The notes: generated by a model from the sequence alone, not told the origin. Shown: positions 17,470 to 27,176, numbered from the stretch's first letter. The stretch: DNA of 64,000 bases from Bacteroides fragilis (GCF_019583405.1 NZ_SZUU01000007.1:210722-274721); one strand, 5' to 3'. Translations and numbers: made by a program.

Positions 17470-17781
17470 TCATAAAAAGCCCAGTTCCAATTTAGCCTCT
17501 TCACTCATCATATCTTTATCCCACTCCGGCTCAAAAACCAGATTGATTGTGGCAGAATTTACCCCGTCAATCGACTCTACTTTCTGACGTACATCTTCCA
17601 TAATGAAATCTGCCGCAGGACAGTTAGGAGCAGTCAAGGTCATATCAATAGATACTTCTCCATCCTCGGAAACATCTATTTTGTAAATCAGCCCCAGATC
17701 GTATACGTTTACCGGAATTTCGGGATCGAATACGGTTTTGAGCATATCTACTATCTTTTCTTCTATTTCAAACTTAGTCAT
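17470..17781 (-). CDS. SufT/PaaD-like (DUF59, MIP18) iron-sulfur assembly protein
   Basis: 103 residues starting MTKFEIEEKIVDMLKTVFDPEIPVNVYDLGLIYKID, the DUF59 signature, with LTAPNCPAADFI containing the conserved cysteine and an FEPEWDKDMMSEEAKLELGFL end. These proteins help iron-sulfur cluster maturation. An upstream in-frame ATG at 17805 would add eight atypical residues, so 17781 is preferred. Same strand as lpxH and alkaline phosphatase. Confidence 0.88.
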   Translation of the reverse strand: MTKFEIEEKIVDMLKTVFDPEIPVNVYDLGLIYKIDVSEDGEVSIDMTLTAPNCPAADFIMEDVRQKVESIDGVNSATINLVFEPEWDKDMMSEEAKLELGFL

Positions 17782-17863
17782 ATCTGTATTTCTTTGAAAG
17801 TTCATAGGACAAAGCTAAAGAAATTCTTTGAAAGATAGAGAATATTGAGGATAAATTAACGGG

Positions 17864-19264
17864 TTATTTATACCCACCGGCTTTTGCAATGCGTTTCGGT
17901 ATCTCCGTATTATCCATCTTACCGATGAACAGATCGGAACCGGCACCGATAGCAAATACCGGCACATATCCGGCAGAATGTCCGCCGCTTGTCCAGCCTA
18001 CCATAGCGATTTGATCCATCACTTCTTTGGCTTTAGCAGCCATCGGCTCAGTCTTGGCATACATACTTTCGGCAAATTCCACTTTATTTCTTACAAATGA
18101 CTTTTCATATTCGTCACGCAGTTTCTTTTCTTGCTCCCAAGTGATAGGAAGTACAGACCAGAAGCCCATCTCTTCGGACAGCAGATTCTTAATGTCTTCC
18201 CAAGCTACATGATTATTCTTAGCTTTGCGCAAATCACTGATCTTTTTAGAGAGTACCTCGGCAGATGCTTTCTGGTTCTCAAGTGCTTTGAGATTCAAGG
18301 CATACTTTCCGGTTCCCAATGCGATACCTCCTGTTTCATGGTCGGCAGTTACCACAATCAGAGTTTCTTTCGGGTGTTTCTTGTAAAACTCATAAGCAAC
18401 TTTGATGGCATTATCCATATCCGCCACTTCGTGGAACACCGTAGCGGCATCATTCCCGTGACAAGCCCAGTCTATCTTGCCCCCTTCTACCATCAGAAAG
18501 AAACCTTTGTTTTTACCTTTAGTCAAAAAGTCAATAGCACTTTCTGTAATCTGTGCCAGAGTCAGGTCCCCTTCTTTACTATCGATAGCATAAGGCAAAG
18601 AGCCCGTATCGGCACCTTCTTCTTGAATCAATATCATCTTGCCTGCCATAGCAGCTTTGGCTTTATAATCGTTATACCCGCGAGCAATGGTGTAACCGGC
18701 CTCTTCAAACATCGGGAAAATGCTTGGAGCCTCTTTCTTATCATAAGTAGTGGTTGGCTTCAGGAAACCGGCACCGGCATAAAAATCAAAACCGGCTTTA
18801 GGAAGATCGGTAGCTATTTCATAATACATATTCCGATCCGGCTGATGTGCGTAGAAAGCGGCAGGAGTAGCATGGTCAACACTGACACTGGTGGTAACTC
18901 CCACCCTTTTACCGGCTTTCTTTGCTTTCTCGGCAACTGTCTGCAAAGGATTCTTCTGATCATCCATCCCAATGGAACCATTATAAGTCTTTTCTCCGGT
19001 GGAAAGAGCAGTTCCCGCAGCCGAAGAATCAGTCACAGAATTAGTGGCAGAGAAAGTAGTAGCCATTGTCCCGACCGGGAACTGTGTAAAAAGCAAAGGC
19101 TCTACGCCAATGCGGCCTTTCTGGATTTCGGCACGATACATTTCCGTACCATTCACTTGATTGACACCCATTCCATCACCAATGAAATAAAACACATATT
19201 TTGCCTGAGCATTGGCTATAACTGCCACACAAACAAAAAGAAAGAAATAAAAAAGTCGTTTCAT
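17864..19264 (-). CDS. Secreted alkaline phosphatase
   Basis: 466 residues with signal peptide MKRLFYFFLFVCVAVIANAQA. The start at 19264 is chosen because the upstream in-frame ATG (19366) would bury this signal. Alkaline phosphatase motifs: FIGDGMGVNQ, nucleophile Ser in VTDSSAAGTALSTG, EGGKIDWACHGND, VTADHETGG and GHSAGYVPVFAIG. It releases phosphate from organic esters in the periplasm or on the surface. It stands alone between the SufT-like gene and ackA. Confidence 0.93.
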   Translation of the reverse strand: MKRLFYFFLFVCVAVIANAQAKYVFYFIGDGMGVNQVNGTEMYRAEIQKGRIGVEPLLFTQFPVGTMATTFSATNSVTDSSAAGTALSTGEKTYNGSIGMDDQKNPLQTVAEKAKKAGKRVGVTTSVSVDHATPAAFYAHQPDRNMYYEIATDLPKAGFDFYAGAGFLKPTTTYDKKEAPSIFPMFEEAGYTIARGYNDYKAKAAMAGKMILIQEEGADTGSLPYAIDSKEGDLTLAQITESAIDFLTKGKNKGFFLMVEGGKIDWACHGNDAATVFHEVADMDNAIKVAYEFYKKHPKETLIVVTADHETGGIALGTGKYALNLKALENQKASAEVLSKKISDLRKAKNNHVAWEDIKNLLSEEMGFWSVLPITWEQEKKLRDEYEKSFVRNKVEFAESMYAKTEPMAAKAKEVMDQIAMVGWTSGGHSAGYVPVFAIGAGSDLFIGKMDNTEIPKRIAKAGGYK

Positions 19265-19417
19265 TCTGGTACTATTTAAGTTTATTCGAGTTAGTGATAG
19301 CAAAGATAAAAATTTTAAAAAGAAGAAAAGGAGAAAGGGACATGAATATTCTGTTAAATAGATCATCGCGTATCAATTACCCTTAAACAAGAACTGCCAT
19401 CTCTAACCTACCTCATA

Positions 19418-19464
19418 TAAAAAAACCGGAGAACAGAGAGTAAACCTCCGCCTCCGGCTTTTTA
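19418..19464 (-). terminator. Terminator downstream of ackA
   Basis: ACCGGAG and CTCCGGCT arms pair around a ~20-base loop; read on the minus strand the stem is followed by a T-tract (TTTTTTTATATG). It ends the pta-ackA transcript. Confidence 0.7.
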
Positions 19465-19485
19465 TCTATAATTACTTATCAACTT

Positions 19486-20682
19486 TTATTTATCCAAGAT
19501 AGCCATTGTATCAGACGCAATCAGCAATTCTTCGTCCGTAGGGATCACCACTACCTTCACTCTTGAGTCATCAGCTGAGATAATGGCCTCTTCACCACGA
19601 ACCTTATTCTTTTCCGGATCGAGTTTCACACCCAGGAATTCCAGCCCTTCACAAACACCGGCACGGCAAGTCGCCTGATTTTCACCAACACCGCCTGTGA
19701 ACAGGATAACATCAACACCACCCAAGGCAGCGGCATACGCACCAATATATTTCTTGATGCGATAGAAGTACATCCGTTCAGTCAGGATAGCCTGCGGATC
19801 ACCTTTGGCAACGGCAGCTTCCAAGTCACGCATATCGCTTGAGCCGTTCATCATACCGGCTACACCACTTTTCTTATTCAGCAGGTTAGAGATACCTGTA
19901 GTAGTCAGACCCTCTTTATCCATAATGAATGTAACGGCTCCGGCATCAATATCACCAGAACGGGTACCCATCATCAATCCTTCCAACGGTGTCAGTCCCA
20001 TAGAAGTATCGATACACTTACCATCTTTAATAGCAGCAATCGAACCACCATTACCGATATGGCAAGTAATCAATTTCAAACCTTCCGGTTTAATTCCCAG
20101 GTATTCGCATACACGCTGAGAAACATAACGGTGAGAAGTTCCGTGGAAACCATAACGGCGCACACCATACTTCTTGTACAATTCGTAAGGGATAGCATAC
20201 AGATATGCATGCTCCGGCATAGTCTGGTGAAATGCAGTATCGAATACACCAATTTGCGGAACATTCGGCAGAATAGCTGTAATGGCGTCAACTCCTTTCA
20301 GGTTAGCAGGATTGTGGAGAGGTGCCAGATCATTGCAGGCAGCGAAAGCTTCAAGCACTTCTTTAGTCAGTAATACTGATTTACTGAAGCGTTCACCTCC
20401 GTGCACCATACGATGACCTACGGCATTGATTTCTTCGAGTGATTTGATAGCGCCATATTCGGGACTTACCAGTGTATTCAAGATGAATTCCACACCTACG
20501 GTATGTTCTGGAATATCCTTCTCCAAAATTTTCTTTTCACCATTCGGCAAAGTCAATTTCAGGAATGAATCTTTCAAACCGATCTTTTCGATCCCCCCCT
20601 GAGCAATCACTTCTTTGCTGTCCATATCGAACAGCTTGTATTTGATAGATGAACTACCACAGTTCAACACTAAAACTTTCAT
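19486..20682 (-). CDS. ackA: Acetate kinase
   Basis: 398 residues. Motifs: LVLNCGSSSIKYKLFD, GHRMVHGGERF, FHGTSHRYVSQR, CHIGNGGSIAAIK and FTGGVGENQ. Makes ATP from acetyl phosphate during acetate fermentation. It starts 18 bases after pta, forming the pta-ackA operon that is central to acetate production in gut Bacteroides. Confidence 0.97.
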   Translation of the reverse strand: MKVLVLNCGSSSIKYKLFDMDSKEVIAQGGIEKIGLKDSFLKLTLPNGEKKILEKDIPEHTVGVEFILNTLVSPEYGAIKSLEEINAVGHRMVHGGERFSKSVLLTKEVLEAFAACNDLAPLHNPANLKGVDAITAILPNVPQIGVFDTAFHQTMPEHAYLYAIPYELYKKYGVRRYGFHGTSHRYVSQRVCEYLGIKPEGLKLITCHIGNGGSIAAIKDGKCIDTSMGLTPLEGLMMGTRSGDIDAGAVTFIMDKEGLTTTGISNLLNKKSGVAGMMNGSSDMRDLEAAVAKGDPQAILTERMYFYRIKKYIGAYAAALGGVDVILFTGGVGENQATCRAGVCEGLEFLGVKLDPEKNKVRGEEAIISADDSRVKVVVIPTDEELLIASDTMAILDK

Positions 20683-20700
20683 ATCTGATTTTCGATTTAA

Positions 20701-21720
20701 TTATTTACCATTCTTTGCAGCAATCGCCTGATTGGCTGTGATTGCAATCATTCTGTATACGTCTTCAATAGAACATCCGCGTGAAAGATCGTTTACCGGG
20801 CGGGCAATACCCTGAAGAATCGGGCCTACCGCATCGGCATGTCCCAAACGCTGCACCAGTTTATAAGAAATATTACCAACTTCCAGACTCGGCACAATCA
20901 GCACATTTGCCTCACCGGCAACCGGAGAACCGGGAGCCTTGCTCGCACCTACCGAAGGAACCAAAGCGGCATCCGCCTGCATTTCACCATCGATATTCAA
21001 ATCGGGTGCCATCTCTTTAGCTAATTTCAATGCCTCTACCACCTTGTCCACATTTTCATGCTTTGCCGAACCTTTAGTAGAGAAACTAAGCATTGCTACT
21101 TTCGGGTCAGCTATTCCTGCTACCGCCTGAGCAGTACGCGCTGTACAAACGGCAATCTGTGCCAGTTGTGAAGCGTCCGGAACCGGAGTGACAGCAACAT
21201 CCCCCATCACCAGCAGACCATTCTGACCGCATTCCGGTGCATGTGTCAACAGCAGCATAGCACCCGACACACATGTAATTCCCGGAGATGTCTTTATAAT
21301 CTGGAGAGCCGGACGAAGCACATCTCCCGTAGTATTACGGGCACCCGCCAATTGTCCGTCAGCGTCACCGCTTTTAATGATCAGACAGCCCAGATACAAC
21401 GGATCGAGTACCAATTTACGGGCTTCTTCGATAGTCATACCTTTTTTCTTACGGAGTTCGCACAACAATTGCGCATATTCTTCTTTCTTCGGATGATTCT
21501 CAGGATCAATAATAGTGGCCCTGTTGATATTTCCGAGTCCCCATTTGGCAGCGGCAGCATTAATTTCTTCCGGATTACCCAAAAGAATCAAATCTGCAAC
21601 TTCATCTGTCAAAATCTGATTGGCAGCTTTCAAGGTACGTTCTTCCGTACCTTCGGGAAGGACAATGCGCTGGCGATTAGCTTGCGCACGCGCAACGATA
21701 GAGTTAATTAAATTAAGCAT
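20701..21720 (-). CDS. pta: Phosphate acetyltransferase
   Basis: 339 residues, the short form consisting only of the catalytic PTA_PTB domain, starting VARAQANRQRIVLPEGTEERTLKAA. Also seen: GSAKHENVDKVVEAL, the ANVLIVPSLEVGNISYK block and RPVNDLSRGCS at the end. Converts acetyl-CoA to acetyl phosphate. Transcribed with ackA from a promoter at about 21771-21801. Confidence 0.96.
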   Translation of the reverse strand: MLNLINSIVARAQANRQRIVLPEGTEERTLKAANQILTDEVADLILLGNPEEINAAAAKWGLGNINRATIIDPENHPKKEEYAQLLCELRKKKGMTIEEARKLVLDPLYLGCLIIKSGDADGQLAGARNTTGDVLRPALQIIKTSPGITCVSGAMLLLTHAPECGQNGLLVMGDVAVTPVPDASQLAQIAVCTARTAQAVAGIADPKVAMLSFSTKGSAKHENVDKVVEALKLAKEMAPDLNIDGEMQADAALVPSVGASKAPGSPVAGEANVLIVPSLEVGNISYKLVQRLGHADAVGPILQGIARPVNDLSRGCSIEDVYRMIAITANQAIAAKNGK

Positions 21721-21770
21721 AGATATTTAATATTGTATATAAATTCAGTAGGGTGTGTTATTTCACGCCG

Positions 21771-21806
21771 CAAAAGTACACAATATTGCAATATCAACAT
21801 TGCAAT
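21771..21806 (-). promoter_or_regulatory. pta-ackA promoter with twin ATTGCAAT palindromes
   Basis: On the minus strand TACTTTTG (21771-21778) is the -7 element, with a TTG at about the right distance upstream. Between and at the -33 region lie two copies of the self-complementary ATTGCAAT (21785-21792 and 21799-21806), 14 bases apart, the first inside a perfect 12-bp palindrome ATATTGCAATAT (21783-21794). This looks like an operator. A further hairpin TTCGGGGTA/TACCCCGAA lies at about 21806-21828. Confidence 0.5.
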
Positions 21807-21853
21807 TCGGGGTATTTTTTACCCCGAACCTGCAATTATTATAATATTTAACA

Positions 21854-23410
21854 CTAACGGATTATTTCCGGAGCTACACTCTTGAAACGATCCATACACA
21901 TTCCTATCGGTGCACCGATATAAGTAGGATCACAAATAAGATATTTTTTACCATCCAGCAAGATGTAGTCACCCGAGATTTCTTCGTTGAACCGGACAGC
22001 CGAAGCGATATGATTCGGATAGTCGAGCAGCACAGCGTCCAATCCCATCAAGTCTTTCACCAGATTGGAGAACAAGATGGCACGGTCCTCACAGTCACAA
22101 GCCGGATAATAAAAGTTCTCGTCCATGAAGAAAGGCTTTTCATAGCCAAATTGTTCACCATCTGTCTGATATTGAAATGAATTCTGTACAAAATCAATCA
22201 GAATGTTCGCAGCATCCTTCTCTGATTTTCCCTTTATAGCTGTCTGCAAAGACGGGTAAAGGGCACTCTTCAACTCTTTGCTCATAGGTGTTTTATAGTA
22301 GACAGCAACTTCACATTGCGGATAATCTTTATAAAAATCCATCAGGTTCTTATTGACAACCGCATTGATTTGAAGAAGAGATTTTTCCGAAGGAGACACT
22401 GTTTTACCCAACTCTTGCATACCGAACTGTGGCACAGCGTTCAAATCCATACACACCAGATTCTTGGCATTGGCAAAATCCTGACTGTAGGTATAAACAG
22501 CCATCGAACCACCCTTATCTGCTTCAAACACATAGTACTTGATGCCCTTGAAAGTAATATACGGAACACCGAATATAGTTCCTGCCGGAGCCACCAACAA
22601 CTTCAGCTTATCGTTTATTTTAGACAGACGCACCTTATATCCACATTTATTGAGAATAAACATCTGTAAAAAAGCAACATCATCTTTCCGGGCAGCACCA
22701 CACATTTGTACCCCTAACTGCTTAATGAACAGCAAGAATGCCCAGTCGTTCATCCGGTGCTCATTCTTCAAACGGACGCAATCGTTAATCAATTGCTCAT
22801 GATCGGCTTTACACAACCGGCTCCAAGCAGCCGCAACTTTACTCTCGCTTGTCCCCCCCAGTACAAAGTCTTCAATAATATCCGTAGCCACCTCAAACTG
22901 AGTACCATAAAACTCAATCGCATTGCGACGCACTGAACTTCCGGGTAACGGAGCAGGGATGTCCACCTTTACAGGTGTATAAGGTTTACCCGGAACATAA
23001 ACGCCCGGAGTCGGTTTATCAGTCACTGCCGGCAGATCCGGCTTCTTGACTTCCACATTCACTTTGCCTCCTACGCCCGGTTTATCGGCTATGGGTATCT
23101 TAGGCACTGCCGGCTTGATCTCTACCGGAGCAGGAATCGGCTTTTTTTTATCAAAAAGAGTCGGTTTCACCGGTTCCGGCCGAGTGGGCATCGAATCCCC
23201 CACAGAGGCATTATACTTTTGCCACGCTTCCTTCAGAAATGTGGCAAACTCTTCGTCTGCTTTATTTTTAAAGTCTTTATATTCTTTCTGCTGTTTCTTT
23301 TGGAAATTATCAAACTCCTTCTGATAGTTCACATCCTGTGCCATAGCAACGGATGGAACCAGAAAGAGTGACGCAAAAACGAAAGAAAAGTAATATTTCG
23401 TTTTCATCAT
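21854..23410 (-). CDS. Secreted transglutaminase-like cysteine peptidase/hydrolase
   Basis: 518 residues with signal peptide (FVFASLFLVPSVAMAQD). Then a charged helical region (about 28-75), a Pro/Lys-rich linker (about 80-155), and a C-terminal transglutaminase-like core with Cys in YPACDCEDRAILFSNL, His in PNHIASAVRF and Asp in ICDPTYIG. The three form the expected catalytic triad, so it should be active, probably as a protease or amidase. It is the last gene of a three-gene secreted operon. Confidence 0.8.
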   Translation of the reverse strand: MMKTKYYFSFVFASLFLVPSVAMAQDVNYQKEFDNFQKKQQKEYKDFKNKADEEFATFLKEAWQKYNASVGDSMPTRPEPVKPTLFDKKKPIPAPVEIKPAVPKIPIADKPGVGGKVNVEVKKPDLPAVTDKPTPGVYVPGKPYTPVKVDIPAPLPGSSVRRNAIEFYGTQFEVATDIIEDFVLGGTSESKVAAAWSRLCKADHEQLINDCVRLKNEHRMNDWAFLLFIKQLGVQMCGAARKDDVAFLQMFILNKCGYKVRLSKINDKLKLLVAPAGTIFGVPYITFKGIKYYVFEADKGGSMAVYTYSQDFANAKNLVCMDLNAVPQFGMQELGKTVSPSEKSLLQINAVVNKNLMDFYKDYPQCEVAVYYKTPMSKELKSALYPSLQTAIKGKSEKDAANILIDFVQNSFQYQTDGEQFGYEKPFFMDENFYYPACDCEDRAILFSNLVKDLMGLDAVLLDYPNHIASAVRFNEEISGDYILLDGKKYLICDPTYIGAPIGMCMDRFKSVAPEIIR

Positions 23411-23451
23411 AATAAGTGATTAATGATTAACGGTCAGTAGTTCGGGAACCA

Positions 23452-24249
23452 CTATTTTATAAGTACCATATCATAAAAAGCACAACGCTGAACTGCGGGA
23501 ATAGAGTACACCCACTCTAATACATTCTGATAAGTGACCTCTTTAGTAAACGGAATATCCTCTTTAGTTGCCACCATCATCATATTTATCTTCTCGCTCT
23601 CCTTGTTATGCTGTTTCTCCATACGATAGTCCACAGCATTACTGAAAGGAATCGAATATTCTTTGCCGGCTTTCAACAACGTATTGGGTTCGTAACTATT
23701 AGGATAAAGCAAAGCTCCCCCATTACTGTCGAACCAGAAAAACTTCAAGTATGAATCCGTACCATGTACAGTCAACTTACAGTGAAACACATCCCCCTCA
23801 CGATAGAGTGTCTCCACTCCTTTCACTTCGAGAGCATACGAACTGTCCGGTTTATCCTCTTTCTGCACCTCGGCATCGATGGTTACTACCTTATACAAGC
23901 TGCGTGTATTTGTGTCCCAAACCTCTTCTACCTTTTTATTAGTAATATTCACCATTCCTCCGATAGCAAGCACATTCATTTGCGAATAAGCTTCGTGAAG
24001 TTCCTGTCCGTCTTCCTGGGTAATCTGCCCAAAAACAGACCACACATTCTCCATCACGCCCGCCTTTTGCAAAGCAGCTTTCTTTGCTTCCATAAAAGCA
24101 CGCTCTTCCGCCTGCTTCAATGTGATGTCATCGCTGACCTGCCAACGTCCTTGTACACCTTTCACTTTTACGGGTTTCTGGGCGTAAAGAGCGCTGGCAG
24201 CGGTCAATAAAAGTACAGCTAAAATTCCTAATAGCCTGTTTACGTTCAT
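23452..24249 (-). CDS. Secreted DUF4384-type protein
   Basis: 265 residues, signal peptide LLGILAVLLLTAASALYAQK. The N-terminal half has an Ala/Lys-rich helix (LKQAEERAFMEAKKAALQKAGV) as in LPP20-like secreted proteins. The C-terminal half (YREGDVFHCKLTVHGTDSYLKFFWFDSNGGALLYPNSYEPNTLLKAG) matches the DUF4384 pattern. No enzymatic residues are evident. Middle gene of the operon with the transglutaminase-like protein, so a partner or substrate role is possible. Confidence 0.65.
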   Translation of the reverse strand: MNVNRLLGILAVLLLTAASALYAQKPVKVKGVQGRWQVSDDITLKQAEERAFMEAKKAALQKAGVMENVWSVFGQITQEDGQELHEAYSQMNVLAIGGMVNITNKKVEEVWDTNTRSLYKVVTIDAEVQKEDKPDSSYALEVKGVETLYREGDVFHCKLTVHGTDSYLKFFWFDSNGGALLYPNSYEPNTLLKAGKEYSIPFSNAVDYRMEKQHNKESEKINMMMVATKEDIPFTKEVTYQNVLEWVYSIPAVQRCAFYDMVLIK

Positions 24250-24274
24250 TCAGTTTGCCTTTTTATATTAAAAC

Positions 24275-24958
24275 TTACTGAGCAAGTTTATCCAGTTCTT
24301 TAGCCAGTTCCGGTGATTTTTTAGCCAATTCTTCGCTAAGCGCTTTGACAGCAACTTTGTTTGCCGCCTCCAGACTGTAACCAATGGTAACCATTACCTC
24401 AACATTTTTATTTGGTAATGTCCTGTACACTTCCACCAAAGGAATAGTGCGCCCCAATGTTCCGCTGATAATACTTTTTCCGGCAGCTACAGCACTCGAC
24501 AGGCTGGCCGCTTCTTCCTGTCCCATATCGTCATTGGCAACCTTCGATTCAATCAGTTGAGTCACCTTTGTCTGAACCTGTCCGGCAATGTCAATCTTAG
24601 CAGTATTGGTAGCCTGCATGGCTGCAGCCGACTGATTTCCACCAATCACTCTTGATGTGGCAATATACCAGTATGGATTGCCATTCATATCAATTTCCAT
24701 CTGTTTTTCCCATGAATTCTCCAGTTGTTTATCCAACGGTAACTTTCCTACCGGAGTTTTGAAGCCTTCTTTTGTCAGTTCTTTGGCTTGTTTGCGTGCT
24801 TCTTTAATAGCTTTTTTCTGCAAATCTTTGTTGATAACTTTTTCGTCTTTCTGAATAGCTTTATAAGCCTTTCCTGTCGCTTTTTCTTGTGCAAGTGCAT
24901 TTAAAGAAATCATCATCGTGAGTGTTGCGAAAACACTGATTAACAAACTCTTTTTCAT
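24275..24958 (-). CDS. Secreted helical protein of unknown function
   Basis: 227 residues, signal peptide MKKSLLISVFATLTMMISLNALAQ. The mature part starts with a Lys-rich helix (VINKDLQKKAIKEARKQAKELTKEG), followed by a WYIATSRVIGGNQSAAAMQATNTAKIDIAGQVQTKV segment, reminiscent of LPP20-like lipoproteins but without a lipobox. First gene of the operon; a TATTTTTG (25013-25020 on the minus strand) may be its -7 element. Function not recognised. Confidence 0.6.
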   Translation of the reverse strand: MKKSLLISVFATLTMMISLNALAQEKATGKAYKAIQKDEKVINKDLQKKAIKEARKQAKELTKEGFKTPVGKLPLDKQLENSWEKQMEIDMNGNPYWYIATSRVIGGNQSAAAMQATNTAKIDIAGQVQTKVTQLIESKVANDDMGQEEAASLSSAVAAGKSIISGTLGRTIPLVEVYRTLPNKNVEVMVTIGYSLEAANKVAVKALSEELAKKSPELAKELDKLAQ

Positions 24959-25164
24959 ACCAATTCTGTTTTTAGTGGTTAATATTCGTTATGTATGTTC
25001 GTTTTTCCTTTGCAAAAATAGGTAAAGTAATCCATTTCGTTTACTTTTTCTTTATTTTTTTGTAATCCCCACTGTTAAATAAGAATCTTCATGTCCTATT
25101 AGTTGCTACCCTAACCTTATTTTTCATAACTTTGCAACGTTTTCAAAAATCAATAGGTAATAGT

Positions 25165-25503
25165 ATGATACGTCAGTGTGCCATTTTATTTGGCTGTTTG
25201 GCTTTGGGTGAATTGATTGTTTATCTCACGGGGATTAAGCTCCCGTCCAGCATCATCGGGATGTTGCTGCTCACCCTCTTTCTGAAATTAGGTTGGATCA
25301 AATTGCATTGGGTGCAGGGAATGTCCGACTTTCTGGTTGCTAATCTTGGTTTTTTCTTTATTCCTCCAGGAGTAGCCCTGATGTTATATTTCGACATCAT
25401 CGCGGCACAGTTCTGGCCGATTGTGATAGCTACTTTAGTCAGTACCCTGTTGGTGCTTGTCATCACCGGATGGGTTCATCAATTAACACGTAAACTCAAA
25501 TGA
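25165..25503 (+). CDS. lrgA: CidA/LrgA family holin-like membrane protein
   Basis: 112 residues starting MIRQCAILFGCLALGELIVYLTG, with four hydrophobic segments and the family pattern LPSSIIGMLLLTLFLKLGWIK ... FLVANLGFFFIPPGVALM. The start at 25165 is preferred over the in-frame TTG at 25132, which lies inside a TAACTTTG -7 element (25127-25134). It overlaps lrgB by 4 bases. The pair is now viewed as small-metabolite (e.g. pyruvate) or lysis-linked transporters. Confidence 0.9.
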   Translation: MIRQCAILFGCLALGELIVYLTGIKLPSSIIGMLLLTLFLKLGWIKLHWVQGMSDFLVANLGFFFIPPGVALMLYFDIIAAQFWPIVIATLVSTLLVLVITGWVHQLTRKLK

Positions 25504-26195
25504 ATTATTTAGAAAACGAATTCTTCTTGCTGGCAATCACTTTCGGAATCTACTTCTTTGCCAAGCTTTTACAGAAAAAAACAGGAATACTCCTACTCAA
25601 TCCCATCTTGTTGACTATCGCAGTCATTATCATTTTCCTTAAGTTGGCCAACATCTCCTTTGAGACTTACAACCAGGGAGGACACCTGATTGAATTCTGG
25701 CTAAAACCGGCAGTCGTGGCTCTCGGAGTCCCTCTATACCTGCAACTCGAGACAATAAAAAAGCAACTGCTTCCCATCATCTTGTCTCAATTAGCAGGTT
25801 GCATCGTAGGTGTTATTTCAGTCGTACTGATAGCCAAGCTGATGGGAGCCTCACAGGAAGTCATTCTGTCACTTGCTCCTAAATCAGTAACTACTCCGAT
25901 TGCGATGGAGGTAACCAAAACATTGGGTGGGATTCCGTCCTTGACGGCAGCTGTAGTTGTATGTGTAGGGTTACTCGGTGCAGTATTAGGTTTCAAAACG
26001 ATGAAAATCATGCATGTAGGTAGCCCTATCGCACAAGGGCTCTCTATGGGTACGGCTGCTCATGCCGTTGGCACCTCAACGGCCATGGACATCAGCAGCA
26101 AATATGGTGCTTATGCAAGTCTCGGTCTAACCCTCAACGGCATCTTCACCGCCCTGTTGACCCCAACTATTCTACGATTACTAGGAATTCTCTAA
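25500..26195 (+). CDS. lrgB: LrgB family membrane protein
   Basis: 231 residues, about 6-7 hydrophobic helices, with the family motifs SLAPKSVTTPIAMEVTKTLGG and GSPIAQGLSMGTAAHAVGTSTAMD. ATGA overlap with lrgA means translational coupling. LrgA and LrgB act together in the inner membrane. Confidence 0.93.
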   Translation: MNYLENEFFLLAITFGIYFFAKLLQKKTGILLLNPILLTIAVIIIFLKLANISFETYNQGGHLIEFWLKPAVVALGVPLYLQLETIKKQLLPIILSQLAGCIVGVISVVLIAKLMGASQEVILSLAPKSVTTPIAMEVTKTLGGIPSLTAAVVVCVGLLGAVLGFKTMKIMHVGSPIAQGLSMGTAAHAVGTSTAMDISSKYGAYASLGLTLNGIFTALLTPTILRLLGIL

Positions 26196-26249
26196 CAAAA
26201 TCACCTTATCTTTGTTATATATAAACAGTTAATAGGAAATAACAACTTT

Positions 26250-27167
26250 ATGATCGCATTCAAAGATATAACGATCCAGGACAAGGATACCATTACAGCC
26301 TACACGATGAATAGTTGCCGTCGCAACTGCGACCTCTCTTTTTCCAACTTATGCAGTTGGCGATTCTTGTATCACACCAAGTTTGCCATTATCAATAACT
26401 TCTTGGTTTTCAAGTTTTGGGCCGGCGGTGAGTTGGCCTATATGATGCCTATTGGCGAAGGCAACCTCAAAGAAGTACTGAATGAACTTATTGAAGATGC
26501 CCGACAGGAGGGTGAATCTTTCTGCATGTTGGGAGTCTGTTCATGTATGCGTGAAGATCTCGAAGCTACAATGCTCGGACAGTTTACATTCACAGTCGAC
26601 CGTGATTATGCCGACTACATCTATTTGCGTACTGATCTCGCAACATTGAAGGGGAAAAAATATCAATCGAAACGAAATCATATAAACAAGTTCCGCAATA
26701 CATATCCTAACTATGAATATGCTCCGATCACCAAAGACCGGATAGAAGAATGCCTGGAGTTAGAGGCCAAATGGTGCAAAGCCAATGACTGCGACCAACA
26801 GGAAGGGACCGGAAATGAGCGGCGTGCCTTGATCTATGCTCTCAATCATTTCGAAGAGTTAGGACTGACGGGCGGTATCCTGCACGTCAATGGACAGATT
26901 GTAGCCTTCACTTTCGGCATGCCGATCAATAAAGAAACTTTCGGTGTACATGTAGAAAAAGCAGATACCAGCATCGATGGCGCTTATGCCATGATCAATT
27001 ACGAATTTGCCAATCACATTCCTGAACAATATATTTACATCAACAGAGAAGAAGATTTAGGAATAGAAGGGTTACGCAAAGCTAAACTTTCGTACCACCC
27101 GGAAACTATTTTGGAGAAATATATGGCTTGCCTGAAAGAGCAGCCTGTAGAAATGATAAAATGGTAG
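26250..27167 (+). CDS. DUF2156 domain protein (phosphatidylglycerol lysyltransferase-like GNAT fold)
   Basis: 305 residues without a signal. Features include LCSWRFLYHTKFAIINNFLVFK, YQSKRNHINKFRNTYPNYEY, LEAKWCKANDC and a C-terminal REEDLGIEGLRKAKLSYHPE, the pattern of DUF2156, which is the C-terminal domain of MprF-type aminoacyl-lipid synthases. Here the membrane part is absent. Substrate unknown. A GNAT gene follows 9 bases later. Confidence 0.85.
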   Translation: MIAFKDITIQDKDTITAYTMNSCRRNCDLSFSNLCSWRFLYHTKFAIINNFLVFKFWAGGELAYMMPIGEGNLKEVLNELIEDARQEGESFCMLGVCSCMREDLEATMLGQFTFTVDRDYADYIYLRTDLATLKGKKYQSKRNHINKFRNTYPNYEYAPITKDRIEECLELEAKWCKANDCDQQEGTGNERRALIYALNHFEELGLTGGILHVNGQIVAFTFGMPINKETFGVHVEKADTSIDGAYAMINYEFANHIPEQYIYINREEDLGIEGLRKAKLSYHPETILEKYMACLKEQPVEMIKW

Positions 27168-27176
27168 CATAATCAA

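Noticed and set aside
18131..19279. Open frame of 382 codons on the + strand
   Set aside because: It is antisense to alkaline phosphatase, whose catalytic motifs are intact.
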